Under the pieces are notes generated by a model that searched no databases, had not been told where the DNA came from, and saw nothing but the letters and a program-made list of their open reading frames with translations. Shown piece after piece: positions 35,058-47,301 of a stretch of 64,000 bases of DNA. The first letter of the stretch is position 1. The number at the start of each line of letters is the position of its first letter. The DNA comes from Geobacteraceae bacterium (GTDB taxonomy: Bacteria; Desulfobacterota; Desulfuromonadia; Geobacterales; Geobacteraceae), in contig JAMXLF010000063.1 of NCBI GenBank assembly GCA_024281055.1, positions 44,879 to 108,878 on the forward strand. The letters run 5' to 3'. A program made the position numbers and the translations under genes.

Positions 35058-36206
35058 ATGGGCGAAAAAATCAATCTTCTTCGCGAATTCTCCATCCCGC
35101 TGCTGGCCGGGGTGATCACTGCTCTGCTCTGGTGCAACGGAGCGCCGGACAGCTACCATAGTTTCGTCCACGGTAAGTTCTGGGGGCCTTTCACCTTTCA
35201 TTTCGTTACTAACGACCTGTTCATGGTCTTTTTCTTTGCCATTGCCGCCGCGGAGATAACCCAGAGCTGTCTTCCCGGCGGTGATCTTAACCCCGTCAGC
35301 AAGGCCGTCAATCCCCTTCTGGCAACGCTGGGCGGCGTGCTCGGGCCGGTCGCGGTTTATCTGGTGCTCAACCTCCTGATCGGCTCGCCAAAACTCACCC
35401 ATGGATGGGGGATACCCACCGCCACCGACATCGCCTTCGCCTGGCTGGCCGCACGGCTGGTCTTCGGCCGCAACCATCCGGTCATCGCCTTCCTGCTCCT
35501 TCTGGCCATCGCCGACGACGCCATCGGCCTGTTGATAATCGCCATCTTCTATCCCGACCCGCTTCTCCCCATTGCGCCCTCCTGGCTGCTGCTCACCACT
35601 GTCGGCATTCTGGCTGCCTGGCTCCTGCGCCGCAAACAGGTGCAGAACTACTGGCCCTATCTCTTCTGCGGCGGTCTCCCCAGCTGGATCGGCCTGCACA
35701 ACGCACGCCTCCACCCAGCCCTCGCCCTGGTCGTCATCGTCCCCTTCCTTCCCCACCCCGCCCGGGAAACAGGGCACCTGTTTGAGGCAGACCCACGGGA
35801 CTCCTCGACTCTGGCCCGGTTCGAACACGAATGGAAGCTCATCGTCGATTTCGGCCTCTTCATGTTCGGCCTCGCCAATGCCGGGGTCGCCTTCTCCGCA
35901 ATGAACACTGTCACCTGGCTGGTACTCTGCGCCCTCCTGTTCGGCAAGACGGCGGGCATTTTCGCCATGGGAGTTCTCGGACAGCATCTCGGCTACCCTC
36001 TCCCCAGGGGGATGGGTAAAAAACATCTCTTCGTGGCCGGCATCATCGCAGGAATCGGTTTCACCGTAGCTTTATTTGTCGCCGGAGAAGCCTTTACCGT
36101 TCCTGCCATACAGGGGGCGGCCAAGATGGGGGCAATGCTGAGTATCGGTGCTTTCCCGATTGCCATGGTAGCGGCCAATATCCTGAGGATTACTAAAAAA
36201 GGCTGA
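35058..36206 (+). CDS. nhaA: Na+/H+ antiporter NhaA
   Basis: About 382 residues with roughly twelve membrane helices. The transport site is visible in WGIPTATDIAFAWLAARLVFG and AIADDAIGLLIIAIFY, the latter containing the paired Asp residues that bind Na+ and H+ in NhaA. The C-terminus GIGFTVALFVAGEAF matches the conserved TM11 region. It exports sodium in exchange for protons and protects against salt and alkali. The ATG at 35058 is preferred over upstream TTG; no strong ribosome site is seen. A terminator follows. Confidence 0.92.
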   Translation: MGEKINLLREFSIPLLAGVITALLWCNGAPDSYHSFVHGKFWGPFTFHFVTNDLFMVFFFAIAAAEITQSCLPGGDLNPVSKAVNPLLATLGGVLGPVAVYLVLNLLIGSPKLTHGWGIPTATDIAFAWLAARLVFGRNHPVIAFLLLLAIADDAIGLLIIAIFYPDPLLPIAPSWLLLTTVGILAAWLLRRKQVQNYWPYLFCGGLPSWIGLHNARLHPALALVVIVPFLPHPARETGHLFEADPRDSSTLARFEHEWKLIVDFGLFMFGLANAGVAFSAMNTVTWLVLCALLFGKTAGIFAMGVLGQHLGYPLPRGMGKKHLFVAGIIAGIGFTVALFVAGEAFTVPAIQGAAKMGAMLSIGAFPIAMVAANILRITKKG

Positions 36207-36244
36207 ATAGTGACGTAGACGCGTCAAAGCACAAGTACTCACTG

Positions 36245-36275
36245 AGCCGCCGGTCTTCATACCAGCGGCTTTTTT
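36245..36275 (+). terminator. Intrinsic terminator after nhaA
   Basis: AGCCGCCGGT pairs with ACCAGCGGCT across a CTTCAT loop with one mismatch, followed by six Ts. Confidence 0.8.
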
Positions 36276-36376
36276 GTGCCATTTACCCCGGCGTGTCCTC
36301 CACGGCAACAGCCTCTCTGCCGGTTGCACGTCTACCAAACAGGCCGTATAGTTTAATAAAGGGTGACGGAGGCAAC

Positions 36377-38362
36377 ATGATCCCCAACGGGAACGAAGAG
36401 CAGCAAACAAATATCTTTGGCAGAATCTGGCGAACAATAGTCGGCGCCCCCAAGCATATCAAGGACCCGCACCTGTTCCACAAGATGTCGCTCATCCCGA
36501 TCCTTGCGTGGGTCGGTCTCGGTTCCGACGGACTCTCTTCATCGGCCTATGGTCCCGAAGAGGCGTTCCGGGCTTTGGGCACCCACACCTATCTGGCCAT
36601 CCTCCTCGGCCTGGCAACGGCAGTCACCGTTTTTATCATCTCCTATGCTTACTCCCGCATCATCGAGCACTTTCCCCACGGCGGTGGTGGATATATCGTT
36701 GCAACCCACATGCTCGGCGAAAAGGCCGGGGTAGTTTCCGGGAGCGCCCTCCTTGTCGACTACGTCCTCACCATCACCGTCTCCATTGCATCCTGCGTGG
36801 ATGCGGTGTTCAGCTACCTGCCGATGCATTTCCACCACTTCAAGGTTCCCTTTGCCTGCTTTCTCACCATTGTTCTTATCACTCTCAACATCCGGGGAGT
36901 GAAGGAGTCCATCGCGGTGCTGGCACCGATCTTCGCCATCTTCGTGATCACTCACATTCTCATGCTCCTCGATGGCGTCTTCACGCACACCCACCGGTTC
37001 GTGCCGCTGGCCAACGAATTCAAGAGTGGTCTCAGCCACGATCTTTCAACCATAGGCTTGTTCGGCATCCTCCTCCTGTTTATGCGCGCCTACTCCCTCG
37101 GAGGCGGTACCTACACGGGGATCGAGGCAGTTTCCAACGGTCTCCAGATCATGCGCGAACCGCGGGTGCAGACCGGCAAGCGGACCATGATCTACATGGC
37201 CACTTCCCTCGCATTCACTGCCGGAGTTCTTTTCCTCTGCTACGCCCTCCTCGCGGTCAAGCCGGTGGAGGGGAAAACCCTCAACTCCGTCCTCGCTGAC
37301 GGGTTGTTTGCCGACTGGCCGCTTGGCAATTGGATTGCCTTCATCACTATTTTCTCCGAGGGGGCGCTCCTCCTCGTTGCCGCCCAGACCGGCTTCGTCG
37401 ATGGGCCGCGGGTCATGGCCAACATGGCCGTCGACTCGTGGTTTCCTCATCGCTTTGCCGCTCTCTCCGAGCGGCTCACCATGAGGAACGGCGTCGTCCT
37501 TATGGGAACGGCCTCACTGGTCCTCCTCCTCTACACACGCGGCTCGGTCGACGCACTGATCGTCATGTACTCCATCAACGTCTTCATCACCTTTTCCCTA
37601 TCCCAGTTGGGGATGTCGCGCTTTTACATCAGGCGTCGACGTGAAGACCCGCAGTGGATGCGGCACCTGAGCGTTCACGTGGTCGGCCTCGCCCTGTGCG
37701 CGACCATTCTCATCATCACAACCGTGGAAAAATTCGCCGAGGGAGGGTGGCTCACCCTGGTGATCACGTCGGTGGTCATCGTTTGCTGCTACCTGATCAA
37801 GAGCCATTATCTGACGGTGCGTCGGGGGATGGCCCAGCTCGACGAAACCCTCCTCGATTTCCCCACACGCGGTCCCGTCAATCACGCCCCCGTCAATCCC
37901 GACGAACCAACTGCCATCCAACTGGTCTCGGGTTACAACGGGTTCGGTGTTCACACGCTTCTCTCCATCGTTACCACTTTCCCGAAGACTTACAAGAACA
38001 TCATTTTCGTTTCGGTAGCGGTGATCGACTCGGGATCATTCAAGGGGGCGGAGGAGATCGCAGCGCTGGAAAAATCGGTCCGCACGGATCTGGAGAAATA
38101 TGTTGACCTGGCCCGGCGTCTTGGCTTTGCCGCGGACTACCGGATTGCAGTGGGAACCGACGTGGTGGAGTGTGCCATGAACCAGTGCAAAGAACTCGCC
38201 CAGGAGTTTCCCCGCTCCGCTGTCTTCACCGGGCAGCTTACTTTCCGGCTGGAGAAGTTCTACCACAAGATGCTCCACAACGAGACCGCCTTCGCCATCC
38301 AGCGCCGGCTGCAGTGGGACGGCATTACCACAGTTATTCTGCCGGTTCGGGTGCGGTTGTGA
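36377..38362 (+). CDS. KimA-like APC-superfamily permease, probable potassium importer
   Basis: About 661 residues: an N-terminal twelve-helix APC core and a C-terminal cytosolic domain from about residue 490. GLGSDGLSSSAYGPEEAF, the glycine-rich HFPHGGGGYIVA and AYSLGGGTYTGIEAVSNG are hallmarks of the KimA/YdaO branch. That branch includes the high-affinity potassium-proton symporter of Bacillus, which is inhibited by cyclic di-AMP. Potassium is inferred from family only. GGAGGCAAC precedes the ATG. Longer upstream starts are not supported. Confidence 0.82.
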   Translation: MIPNGNEEQQTNIFGRIWRTIVGAPKHIKDPHLFHKMSLIPILAWVGLGSDGLSSSAYGPEEAFRALGTHTYLAILLGLATAVTVFIISYAYSRIIEHFPHGGGGYIVATHMLGEKAGVVSGSALLVDYVLTITVSIASCVDAVFSYLPMHFHHFKVPFACFLTIVLITLNIRGVKESIAVLAPIFAIFVITHILMLLDGVFTHTHRFVPLANEFKSGLSHDLSTIGLFGILLLFMRAYSLGGGTYTGIEAVSNGLQIMREPRVQTGKRTMIYMATSLAFTAGVLFLCYALLAVKPVEGKTLNSVLADGLFADWPLGNWIAFITIFSEGALLLVAAQTGFVDGPRVMANMAVDSWFPHRFAALSERLTMRNGVVLMGTASLVLLLYTRGSVDALIVMYSINVFITFSLSQLGMSRFYIRRRREDPQWMRHLSVHVVGLALCATILIITTVEKFAEGGWLTLVITSVVIVCCYLIKSHYLTVRRGMAQLDETLLDFPTRGPVNHAPVNPDEPTAIQLVSGYNGFGVHTLLSIVTTFPKTYKNIIFVSVAVIDSGSFKGAEEIAALEKSVRTDLEKYVDLARRLGFAADYRIAVGTDVVECAMNQCKELAQEFPRSAVFTGQLTFRLEKFYHKMLHNETAFAIQRRLQWDGITTVILPVRVRL

Positions 38363-38429
38363 AGAAGGTCCCTGACTCCGTATCCCTGACTGACTGAGGA
38401 TTACCAAAAAAAGACCGGAAGGAAACGAT

Positions 38430-38768
38430 ATGTCGCGCTCTTTCGATGTGGATGCGATGGAATGGCAAGCTGTCCGGCCGGACACTGCCCACGAAGTCTT
38501 TGGCAAGATCCTGCTGGCGGACGGGGTCCGCATGGTACTGACCCGGGTAGCGCCGGGAGGCGGTTTTTATACTCACACGGATGACTACGGGCACCTTTTC
38601 TACTTCCTGGCGGGGACAGGAATCGTCAAGGTCGGGGAGGAGGAGTTCCCGGTCCGGCCGGGAACGGTGGTGCAGGTGGCAGCGGGGGAAACACACAGCT
38701 ATGTCAATTTGGGTACTGAGGAGTTGCTCCTCATTTCCCTCAACTTACCTGTCCATGGTCCCTGCTAA
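38430..38768 (+). CDS. Cupin-domain protein
   Basis: A 112-residue single-domain cupin with two metal-site motifs. PGGGFYTHTDDYGHLFYFLAGTG carries the His/His/Glu-type first box, here with Asp residues, and PGTVVQVAAGETHSYVNLG the second His box. It may be a small enzyme or a ligand-binding protein; no substrate can be assigned. AAGGA precedes the ATG. Its stop overlaps the stop of the convergent kinase gene by 4 bp. Confidence 0.8.
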   Translation: MSRSFDVDAMEWQAVRPDTAHEVFGKILLADGVRMVLTRVAPGGGFYTHTDDYGHLFYFLAGTGIVKVGEEEFPVRPGTVVQVAAGETHSYVNLGTEELLLISLNLPVHGPC

Positions 38769-39832
38769 GCAGGGAGCATGAACCAGACCCTGGTACCGCT
38801 CGTATCGCTTTCAGCACCGACAGTTCCCCCGTGTGCCTCGATAAGTTCCTTAACGATGGACAAGCCGATCCCCGCGCCGCCCGCATCCCTGGAACGCGAA
38901 CGGTCCGCACGGAAGAAGCGTTCGAAGAGGAACGGGATATCGTCTTCGGCAATGACCGCGCCGGTGTTGGCAAAGACGGTGCGGACCCCTTCCGCTGACC
39001 GCATGGTTGAAATGGAGACGGTTCCTCCCCGCGGTGTGTATTTCCAGGCATTATCGATCAGGTTGCGAATCGCCTGCAACAGCTTGTCGCGGTCGGCCGT
39101 TATGGTGTCGCTGTCCGGTTCGAGGTGCCATTCGACGGCGATATCCTTCTCCTGGAAGTTCGGTCGGTACAGGTCCATGATCTGGCCAAGCAGTTCGTGC
39201 AGGGATAGTTCCTGGAGGTCGAGGAAGGCCTTGGCGGCATCGGCTCTCGCCAGTTGCTGGAGGTCTTCGACCAGGTGGACCAGGCGCAGGACCTCTTGTT
39301 CGAGCATGCGGAAGGTATCCCGGGAAGGGGGTATGACCGAGTCGCTCAGTCCCTCCAGGTAGCCGCGCAGATTGGTCAGCGGTGTGCGCAGTTCATGGGC
39401 GATGTCCGCCACCATGTTCTTGCGCAGACGTTCGATCTTCTCGAGGTTGTCGGCCATGTCGTTAAAGGCATCGACAAGTTGGCCGACCTCGTAGCGCGAA
39501 ACCACGTTCACGCGTTCGGAGTAATTGCCGACGGCAACCTTCCTGGTGACTGCGGCGATCTGGAACAGGGGACGCAACACCCAGCGGGTCAGAAGGTAGG
39601 TCAGAAGCAGCGTCAGCGCCAGCGCAATGAGGGTTCCCACGAGCAAGTCACGGTGGATGGCGGACAGGAACATACGGTGCGCGTCATCCGGAGCGATCCG
39701 GTAATGGCCTGTGAGCACCGTGTAATACTGGGCCGCCGAGCGGTTTATGGCATGCCACACCACCAGGGCAGTAACCGCAAAGACGGGAACGATGTGACCG
39801 ATCAGCAGCTTCCAGAGCAGGCGCTGCCTCAT
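38765..39832 (-). CDS. Membrane sensor histidine kinase (BaeS-like)
   Basis: A 355-residue kinase with two membrane helices (about 10-28 and 62-82) around a short periplasmic loop. HAMP (about 83-135) follows, then HisKA with His146 in DIAHELRTPLTNLRGYLEGL and an ATPase domain (RNLIDNAWKYTPRGG, GGAGIGLSIV). The start overlaps the OmpR-type regulator by 4 bp, giving a coupled pair. The signal is likely an envelope condition; this is an inference from the short loop and from the penicillin-binding protein gene upstream. Confidence 0.9.
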   Translation of the reverse strand: MRQRLLWKLLIGHIVPVFAVTALVVWHAINRSAAQYYTVLTGHYRIAPDDAHRMFLSAIHRDLLVGTLIALALTLLLTYLLTRWVLRPLFQIAAVTRKVAVGNYSERVNVVSRYEVGQLVDAFNDMADNLEKIERLRKNMVADIAHELRTPLTNLRGYLEGLSDSVIPPSRDTFRMLEQEVLRLVHLVEDLQQLARADAAKAFLDLQELSLHELLGQIMDLYRPNFQEKDIAVEWHLEPDSDTITADRDKLLQAIRNLIDNAWKYTPRGGTVSISTMRSAEGVRTVFANTGAVIAEDDIPFLFERFFRADRSRSRDAGGAGIGLSIVKELIEAHGGTVGAESDTSGTRVWFMLPA

Positions 39833-40557
39833 CCTTCCTCCTGAGCGCCGCTCTCGTCGCTGAAACGATACCCGTGCCCCCGTACCGTCAGGATGAAGCG
39901 GGGCCGGGAAGGATCATCCTCGATCTTTTGGCGGAGCTTCCCGATGTGGACGTCGATGACCCGGTCGATGACCACCTCGCCATGCCGATAGACATGATTT
40001 AGGAGTTCATCCCGGGAAAAGGCCCGGCCCGGAGAACTCATCAGAGCGAACAGGAGCTTGTACTCCGAGGATGTCAGCGAAATCGCGCGGCCATCGCGCG
40101 TAACCCTGTGCTTTTCAGGGTTCAGCTCAAGACCGTCCAGGGAGAGTACTGCCGGAGACTGGGGAGAGGCCGGGCTGCTGCTGCGGCGCAGGATCGCCTT
40201 CACCCGCTCCACCAGTTCCCGGGGGCTGAACGGCTTGACCACGTAATCGTCGGCGCCCATGGCGAGGCCCGCAACACGGTCAACCTCCTCCTCCCTGGCG
40301 GTAAGCATCAGGATCGGGACGTCAGATGCTTTCCGCAACGTCCGGCAGACATCCCATCCATCCACCTTGGGCAGCATTACATCCAGGATAACGAAAACCG
40401 GATTGCTTTCGCCGGCGGCCCGGAGCGCCAACTCGCCGTCATGGGCAAGTACCGTCGCGAACCCCTCTTGCTCGAGATACGTGGCAACGAGTGCGGCAGT
40501 GTTGCGATCGTCTTCGACAATCAGCACTGTTCCTTTGTCGCCGATGGATTGGGACAT
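39829..40557 (-). CDS. OmpR/PhoB-family response regulator
   Basis: About 242 residues. The receiver has VEDDRN, phospho-acceptor Asp59 in VILDVMLP and the conserved Lys in DDYVVKPFSPREL. The C-terminal winged helix ends with IDVHIGKLRQKIEDDPSRPRFILTVRGHGYRF. It pairs with the overlapping kinase. The start at 40557 has AAGAAGG upstream; an in-frame ATG 24 bp earlier is less well placed. Confidence 0.92.
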   Translation of the reverse strand: MSQSIGDKGTVLIVEDDRNTAALVATYLEQEGFATVLAHDGELALRAAGESNPVFVILDVMLPKVDGWDVCRTLRKASDVPILMLTAREEEVDRVAGLAMGADDYVVKPFSPRELVERVKAILRRSSSPASPQSPAVLSLDGLELNPEKHRVTRDGRAISLTSSEYKLLFALMSSPGRAFSRDELLNHVYRHGEVVIDRVIDVHIGKLRQKIEDDPSRPRFILTVRGHGYRFSDESGAQEEG

Positions 40558-40735
40558 GCCTTCTTCGCCTCTGCGTGTCACACGCTAGTTGCCAGCCTTG
40601 AAAGCCGACACACTATTCTCCGGTGACGGTGCTCTTTCGTTTCGCCTGAAGGTCAATTCAGGTTAGTTCAATCCAACACAATCAGTCAATACAATCTGCC
40701 CGGGGTTACCGTTGACCTGCCCTGCCCCACATTAA

Positions 40736-42751
40736 TCATTCATCCTTCGCACGTTCATTCCCGCCCTCTTCCTCATCCCCGTCGGCATCGGACGGTGAAG
40801 AAACAGCTGGTGAAGGTTTGACGGTATCTCCGCCATGCTTGGGACAGAATTCGGTCGGCTCAGTCCCCGGGATGTAGAATTCGTCCCGTTTTGTCGGGCA
40901 GGCCGGCGTCGCCAGGAAACCTGTCGCAGGGTCGATGGAAACGGAAACGACCGTATCCGGCTTGACGAAATCCCTGGCCGGCTTGCCGGTCAGGGCCGAA
41001 CGCATGAACTGACCCCAAATGGGAGCAGCGACACCCCCTCCGGTAAAGCCCTTTCCTCCTGGACGCGGCTTGTCATACCCTACCCAGATGCCGGTTACCA
41101 TCTGGGGGGTATAGCCGACAAACCAGGCATCCCGGTAGTCGTTGGTGGTGCCGGTCTTCCCGGCGGCGGGACGTTCCTGGCTGAATTTTTTCAGCCCCTT
41201 CGCGGTGCCGTACACCAGGACGTCCTTCAGCATCTGCGTGGTGACAAAGGCCGTGGCCGGAGCAAGGACCGTGGTGACTGCCGGCGGATTCTCCGTCCAG
41301 GTGCCACGGTTGCGATCGAAAACACGGATGATGGTGCGGGGTACCGGCCGCGAACCCCCGTTGGCCAAGGGGGTGTACGCCAGCACCAGATCTTTCAGGG
41401 TGACCTCTTCGGTCCCCAGAGCGAGGGAGAGGTTCTGCGTCCGCAGGGGGAGCCCAACCTTCCCGGCGAAATTGACGAAGTACGGGACCCCGATCTTATC
41501 CAGCAGCTTCACCGTAACGACGTTATTGGAATGGGCCAGTGCCTGCCTGAGGGTAAGGTCGCCGTAGCGCTCTCCCCCATAGTTAAGTGGCTTCCAGTCT
41601 TGGCCGTTCCCCTGGTTGTAAGCCACTGGCGTATCGTTCCAGATGCTGCCGGCGGTAACACCCTGCTCCAGGGCCGCGGCATAGATGAAAGGCTTGATGG
41701 ATGAGCCGGGCTGGCGCTGAGCGACAAAGGCGCGGTCGTACGAGTTCTTGGCGGAATCGACTCCACCGACCGCCGCCAGGACGTCGCCGGTGGCGGGATC
41801 CAGGCAGATGAGCGCCCCCTGGAGCGAGGGTGAAATCCGTTTCACTCCGTCACGCAGGGCCTTCTCTGCCTGCTTTTGCAGGTTCAGGTCCAGGGCCGCG
41901 GTGACTTCCAGACACCCTTGCTCGATGATCTGCTGTCCGAATCGTTCGACCAGGTTGTTCCGGACATGGGCTATATAGTACGGCACCTGACTGGCCTGCG
42001 TGACCGTTGGGGGATGGTCACGCAGGGCCTGCTGCTGCCGGCGGGTGATCATCTTCAGTTCCACCATCCGTTTGAGGACCACGTCCCTCCGTTTGACGAC
42101 GTCGGCGGATTTTCCCAGAGGGTTGTAGCGGCCCGGCGCTTTCTGCACGCCGGCCAGCAGAGCACATTCGCCGTCGGTCAACTCCTCCGGGTTCTTGTCG
42201 AAATAGAGCCGGGCAGCCTGGGCAATGCCCCAGGCCCCGTTCCCGTAATAGATTTCGTTGAAATACATCTCCAGGATCTGGCTCTTGGTGTATTTCTTCT
42301 CGAACTCCAGAGCCAGGCGGGCTTCCTCGATCTTCCTGTCGATGGTCTTCTCCCCTGACAGGAACTTGTTCTTGACGAGTTGCTGGGTGATGGTCGAGCC
42401 GCCTTCGGCCATGCGCCCCTTGACCACATCCTTCACCACGGCCCGGGCGATCCCGCGGACATCGATCCCGCCATGTTCATAAAAACGTGAATCTTCAACG
42501 GCCACCACCGCCTTCTGCAGAAAAACGGGAATACGGTCAATGGAGACCCAGTATCGGTTTTCCGTCAGGATCCTGCCGACAAATCGCCCCTGATTGTCGA
42601 AAACCCGTATGGAAGAATAGCCGGCTGGCAGGGGTGGGTACGTAGCGATATTTTCCACGGCCAGGGCCGGCAGAACGGAGATTACGAGCAGGAAGAAGGT
42701 GAACGCGGCGCAACCGACCGATTTATTGAACGACGAGGATAAACGGGACAT
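40736..42751 (-). CDS. Bifunctional class A penicillin-binding protein (PBP1A family)
   Basis: A 671-residue enzyme that polymerises and crosslinks peptidoglycan. An N-terminal membrane anchor (about 13-31) precedes a glycosyltransferase domain with the catalytic Glu motif VAVEDSRFYEHGGIDV and GGSTITQQLVKN. The transpeptidase has the SxxK serine in RQPGSSIKPFIY, the SxN motif SNN and the KTGTT motif in AAGKTGTTNDYRDAWFVGY. The acidic, Ser/Pro-rich tail is probably disordered. It lies upstream of an OmpR-type two-component pair on the same strand, with 178 bp between. Confidence 0.93.
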   Translation of the reverse strand: MSRLSSSFNKSVGCAAFTFFLLVISVLPALAVENIATYPPLPAGYSSIRVFDNQGRFVGRILTENRYWVSIDRIPVFLQKAVVAVEDSRFYEHGGIDVRGIARAVVKDVVKGRMAEGGSTITQQLVKNKFLSGEKTIDRKIEEARLALEFEKKYTKSQILEMYFNEIYYGNGAWGIAQAARLYFDKNPEELTDGECALLAGVQKAPGRYNPLGKSADVVKRRDVVLKRMVELKMITRRQQQALRDHPPTVTQASQVPYYIAHVRNNLVERFGQQIIEQGCLEVTAALDLNLQKQAEKALRDGVKRISPSLQGALICLDPATGDVLAAVGGVDSAKNSYDRAFVAQRQPGSSIKPFIYAAALEQGVTAGSIWNDTPVAYNQGNGQDWKPLNYGGERYGDLTLRQALAHSNNVVTVKLLDKIGVPYFVNFAGKVGLPLRTQNLSLALGTEEVTLKDLVLAYTPLANGGSRPVPRTIIRVFDRNRGTWTENPPAVTTVLAPATAFVTTQMLKDVLVYGTAKGLKKFSQERPAAGKTGTTNDYRDAWFVGYTPQMVTGIWVGYDKPRPGGKGFTGGGVAAPIWGQFMRSALTGKPARDFVKPDTVVSVSIDPATGFLATPACPTKRDEFYIPGTEPTEFCPKHGGDTVKPSPAVSSPSDADGDEEEGGNERAKDE

Positions 42752-42871
42752 CGGGATAATCGTTAACTCCTTCAGCAGGTTTGGACCCGACTTGGCAAAA
42801 AAGCGGGCCTATATCGAGGCTAAGGGAAGTACGCCCACAAGTCAAGGGAGAATTTCCCCCACTAACGGCAA

Positions 42872-42900
42872 AGGCCGCATCCTGTCGGAGGATGCGGCCT
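42872..42900 (-). terminator. Intrinsic terminator after dctA
   Basis: AGGCCGCATCC (42872-42882) pairs perfectly with GGATGCGGCCT (42890-42900). Read leftward it runs into a short T run, placing it 25 bp after the dctA stop. Confidence 0.78.
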
Positions 42901-42924
42901 ATTTTGCGAACCAGGAAAATCAAC

Positions 42925-44247
42925 CTATTCGAAGACTGGAATACCCTCCAGTTCAGTCTCGGGGAGTACGAACTCATCGTCTTCCTCGACCAACTCGTTA
43001 TTCAGCACCAGCTGCATCCGCGTGGTATCCAGCTCGTTTTCCCAGCGGGAAACGACCACCGTGGCTACCCCGTTGCCGATGAAGTTTGTGAGCGCGCGGG
43101 CTTCGGACATGAACCGGTCGATACCGAGAATGAGCGCGAGGCCGGCCACCGGGATGGTGGGGATGGCGGCGAAGGTGGCTGCCAGGGTGACAAAGCCGCT
43201 GCCGGTAACTCCAGCCGCCCCTTTGGAGGTGAGAAGCAACACCGTCAGAATGGTGAGGGTCTGGCCAAGAGTGAGGTGAGTGTTAGTGGCCTGAGCGACG
43301 AACACCGCAGCCATGGTGAGATAGATGGAGGTGCCGTCCAGGTTGAAGGAGTAGCCTGTGGGTACGACGAGGCCGACCACCGACTTCTTGCACCCCAGGT
43401 GCTCGAGCTTGGCCATCAACCGCGGCAGGGCAGATTCTGAGGAAGAAGTGCCGAGGACGATGAGAAGCTCTTCCTTGATGTAGCGGATGAACTTGAAGAC
43501 GTTGAAACCGCAAAACCTGGCTATGGTGCCGAGAACCACGAAGATGAAAATGAGGCAGGTAAGATAGAAGCTCCCCATGAGAAGCCCGAGCCGGGAAAGA
43601 GAGCCGACACCAAACTTGCCGATGGTAAAGGCCATGGCGCCGAATGCTCCGACGGGAGCAGCCCGCATGATGATGCCGACGATGCCGAACAGGACATGGG
43701 AGAGCTTGTCGATAAACCGATAAATGCCCTTTCCCTTATCCCCCAGGGCAGCCAGAGCGAAGCCGAACAGGATGGCAAAAAAGAGGACCTGGAGTATGTC
43801 CCCCTTGGCAAAGGCATCGACCACGCTGTTGGGAATGATGTTCATCAGGAAGTCTGCGGTGCTCGCGGACTTGGCCTGACTGGTGTAAGCGGTGAGCGCC
43901 TTGGTGTCGAGCTTTGTCACGTCGGCGTTGAAGCCTGCCCCGGGCTGGATGACGTTAACAATGACGAGGCCGATAACCAGTGCCAGAGAGGTGATCACCT
44001 CGAAGTAGAGGAGCGCCTTGGCGCCGACCCGTCCGACCTTCTTCATGTCCTCCATACCGGCGATGCCGGTCACCACCGTACAGAAGATTACAGGAGTGAT
44101 GATCATCTTTATCAGCTTGATGAATCCGTCACCGAGCGGCTTCAGGGCGACACCGGTATCCGGAAAGAAGTTGCCGACGGCAACACCGGCGGCGATCGCC
44201 ACCAATACCTGGAAATAGAGATGCTGATACAGCTTTTTTTTAGCCAT
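42925..44247 (-). CDS. dctA: C4-dicarboxylate:cation symporter DctA
   Basis: A 440-residue transporter of the DAACS family. The re-entrant loop serine motif [12 protein letters not shown], the sequence [23 protein letters not shown] and the late motif [31 protein letters not shown] are the substrate and ion-binding hairpins. It imports succinate, fumarate or malate with protons or sodium, which suits a Geobacter using C4-acids. Glutamate transporters (GltP) are the close alternative, but the Gln/Asn pattern favours DctA. GGGAGGAG precedes the start. Confidence 0.88.
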   Translation of the reverse strand: MAKKKLYQHLYFQVLVAIAAGVAVGNFFPDTGVALKPLGDGFIKLIKMIITPVIFCTVVTGIAGMEDMKKVGRVGAKALLYFEVITSLALVIGLVIVNVIQPGAGFNADVTKLDTKALTAYTSQAKSASTADFLMNIIPNSVVDAFAKGDILQVLFFAILFGFALAALGDKGKGIYRFIDKLSHVLFGIVGIIMRAAPVGAFGAMAFTIGKFGVGSLSRLGLLMGSFYLTCLIFIFVVLGTIARFCGFNVFKFIRYIKEELLIVLGTSSSESALPRLMAKLEHLGCKKSVVGLVVPTGYSFNLDGTSIYLTMAAVFVAQATNTHLTLGQTLTILTVLLLTSKGAAGVTGSGFVTLAATFAAIPTIPVAGLALILGIDRFMSEARALTNFIGNGVATVVVSRWENELDTTRMQLVLNNELVEEDDEFVLPETELEGIPVFE

Positions 44248-44514
44248 GAGACACTCCTCCCTGACGCAAATTATGAATATCGTGCTGACCGAACCGGTTG
44301 CAGAACTTTACCTCAGGAAAACATGCGGACACTTACTCCTAGCAACCGGAGTGCCATTCCGTATACAAAAGATAACCAGCCGGAACATAACGCTTTTTTA
44401 AAAAGGGAATTGGGAGGAGCTGGCAAAAATATGGCTGAATTTCGCCAGGAATGATGGCCGGAACTTGCCACTGGGGATCGAGGGAAATTTTTTATCGAGT
44501 TTTGTGGCTAAGAA

Positions 44515-45204
44515 TCATGAACGCAGACCGGCGATGCGGAGGAAGTTCCCAAGGATCCGGCGGGATGCCTGTCGATAGGACTCCTCCAGCCGGTCAAAGG
44601 CGACGAGGAAATCATCGGCCGAAGAGGCGGTTTCCGCACTCCACCGTGCCCAGGTATCGACGATGTGCCGGTCAACCTCGGGATGAAACTGGGTGCCGTA
44701 AGCGTTCGCTCCGTAACGAAAGACCTGGTTGGGGCATGCGGGGGACGATGCGAGCAGGACTCCACCGGCGGGGATGGCAAAGCTGTCGTCATGCCATTGA
44801 AATGTGACGAATTCCCGCCCGACGCCCGCGAACAGGGGATCGGCCATCCCCTCCGGGGTAGGAGCGACCGGCAGGGTGCCCTTCTCCCCGCAGTGGTTTG
44901 CGTGGACCCGAGCGCCGAGTACGTAAGCCAGGAGTTGACCACCCAGACAGATGCCAAGAAAAGGAATGCCGGTGCGGATACAATCGGCGACGAAGGCCTT
45001 CACCTCCGCCAGGAAAGGATGGGCTGCCGTGTCGTGCACGCCCATGGCGCCACCGAGAACGATGGCAGCGCGGATCTCACCGAGCGGCGGCAACTCCTCA
45101 CCGGCATAGGGATGAACGGTGCGGTACGGCACTCTCTCGTCCCGGAGACACTCACCATACATGCCGGCCGGCACTTCCGGGTCGTTCTGGACAATGAGGA
45201 GCAT
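44515..45204 (-). CDS. Class I glutamine amidotransferase-like protein
   Basis: A 229-residue protein of the GATase1 fold with the nucleophile Cys in FLGICLGGQLLAYVLG and the His-x-Glu of the triad in YGTQFHPEVD. It resembles the GMP synthase glutaminase-like family that lacks a synthetase partner. Substrate unknown. Its start is 17 bp after the Etf oxidoreductase stop, so it is probably the last gene of that operon. What it does for Etf-linked metabolism is not obvious. Confidence 0.8.
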   Translation of the reverse strand: MLLIVQNDPEVPAGMYGECLRDERVPYRTVHPYAGEELPPLGEIRAAIVLGGAMGVHDTAAHPFLAEVKAFVADCIRTGIPFLGICLGGQLLAYVLGARVHANHCGEKGTLPVAPTPEGMADPLFAGVGREFVTFQWHDDSFAIPAGGVLLASSPACPNQVFRYGANAYGTQFHPEVDRHIVDTWARWSAETASSADDFLVAFDRLEESYRQASRRILGNFLRIAGLRS

Positions 45205-45221
45205 GGCGATAATTACTCTTT

Positions 45222-47225
<2,004 letters not shown>

Positions 47226-47229
47226 TTAA

Positions 47230-47292
47230 ACCTCAGTTTTGAGTTCTTAGTTATTAATTCAAAATCCAAAATTCATATTTCATACTTCATAA
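47230..47292. repeat. A+T-rich degenerate word repeat
   Basis: The etfA to oxidoreductase gap carries AATTCAAAATCCAAAATTC and further variants of the words TTCAAAAT and TTCATA. It lies inside the operon and shows no coding capacity. Confidence 0.5.
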
Positions 47293-47301
47293 TTGCTATT
47301 A

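Noticed and set aside
36215..36245. GACGCGTCAAAGC, faintly like the conserved core of a GEMM cyclic-dinucleotide riboswitch
   Set aside because: The spacing and the flanking conserved bases and stems of that riboswitch are absent.
44420..44440. TGGCAAAAATATGGCT, a GG-N10-GC match
   Set aside because: On the plus strand it points into the 3' end of a minus-strand gene, so it has nothing to drive.
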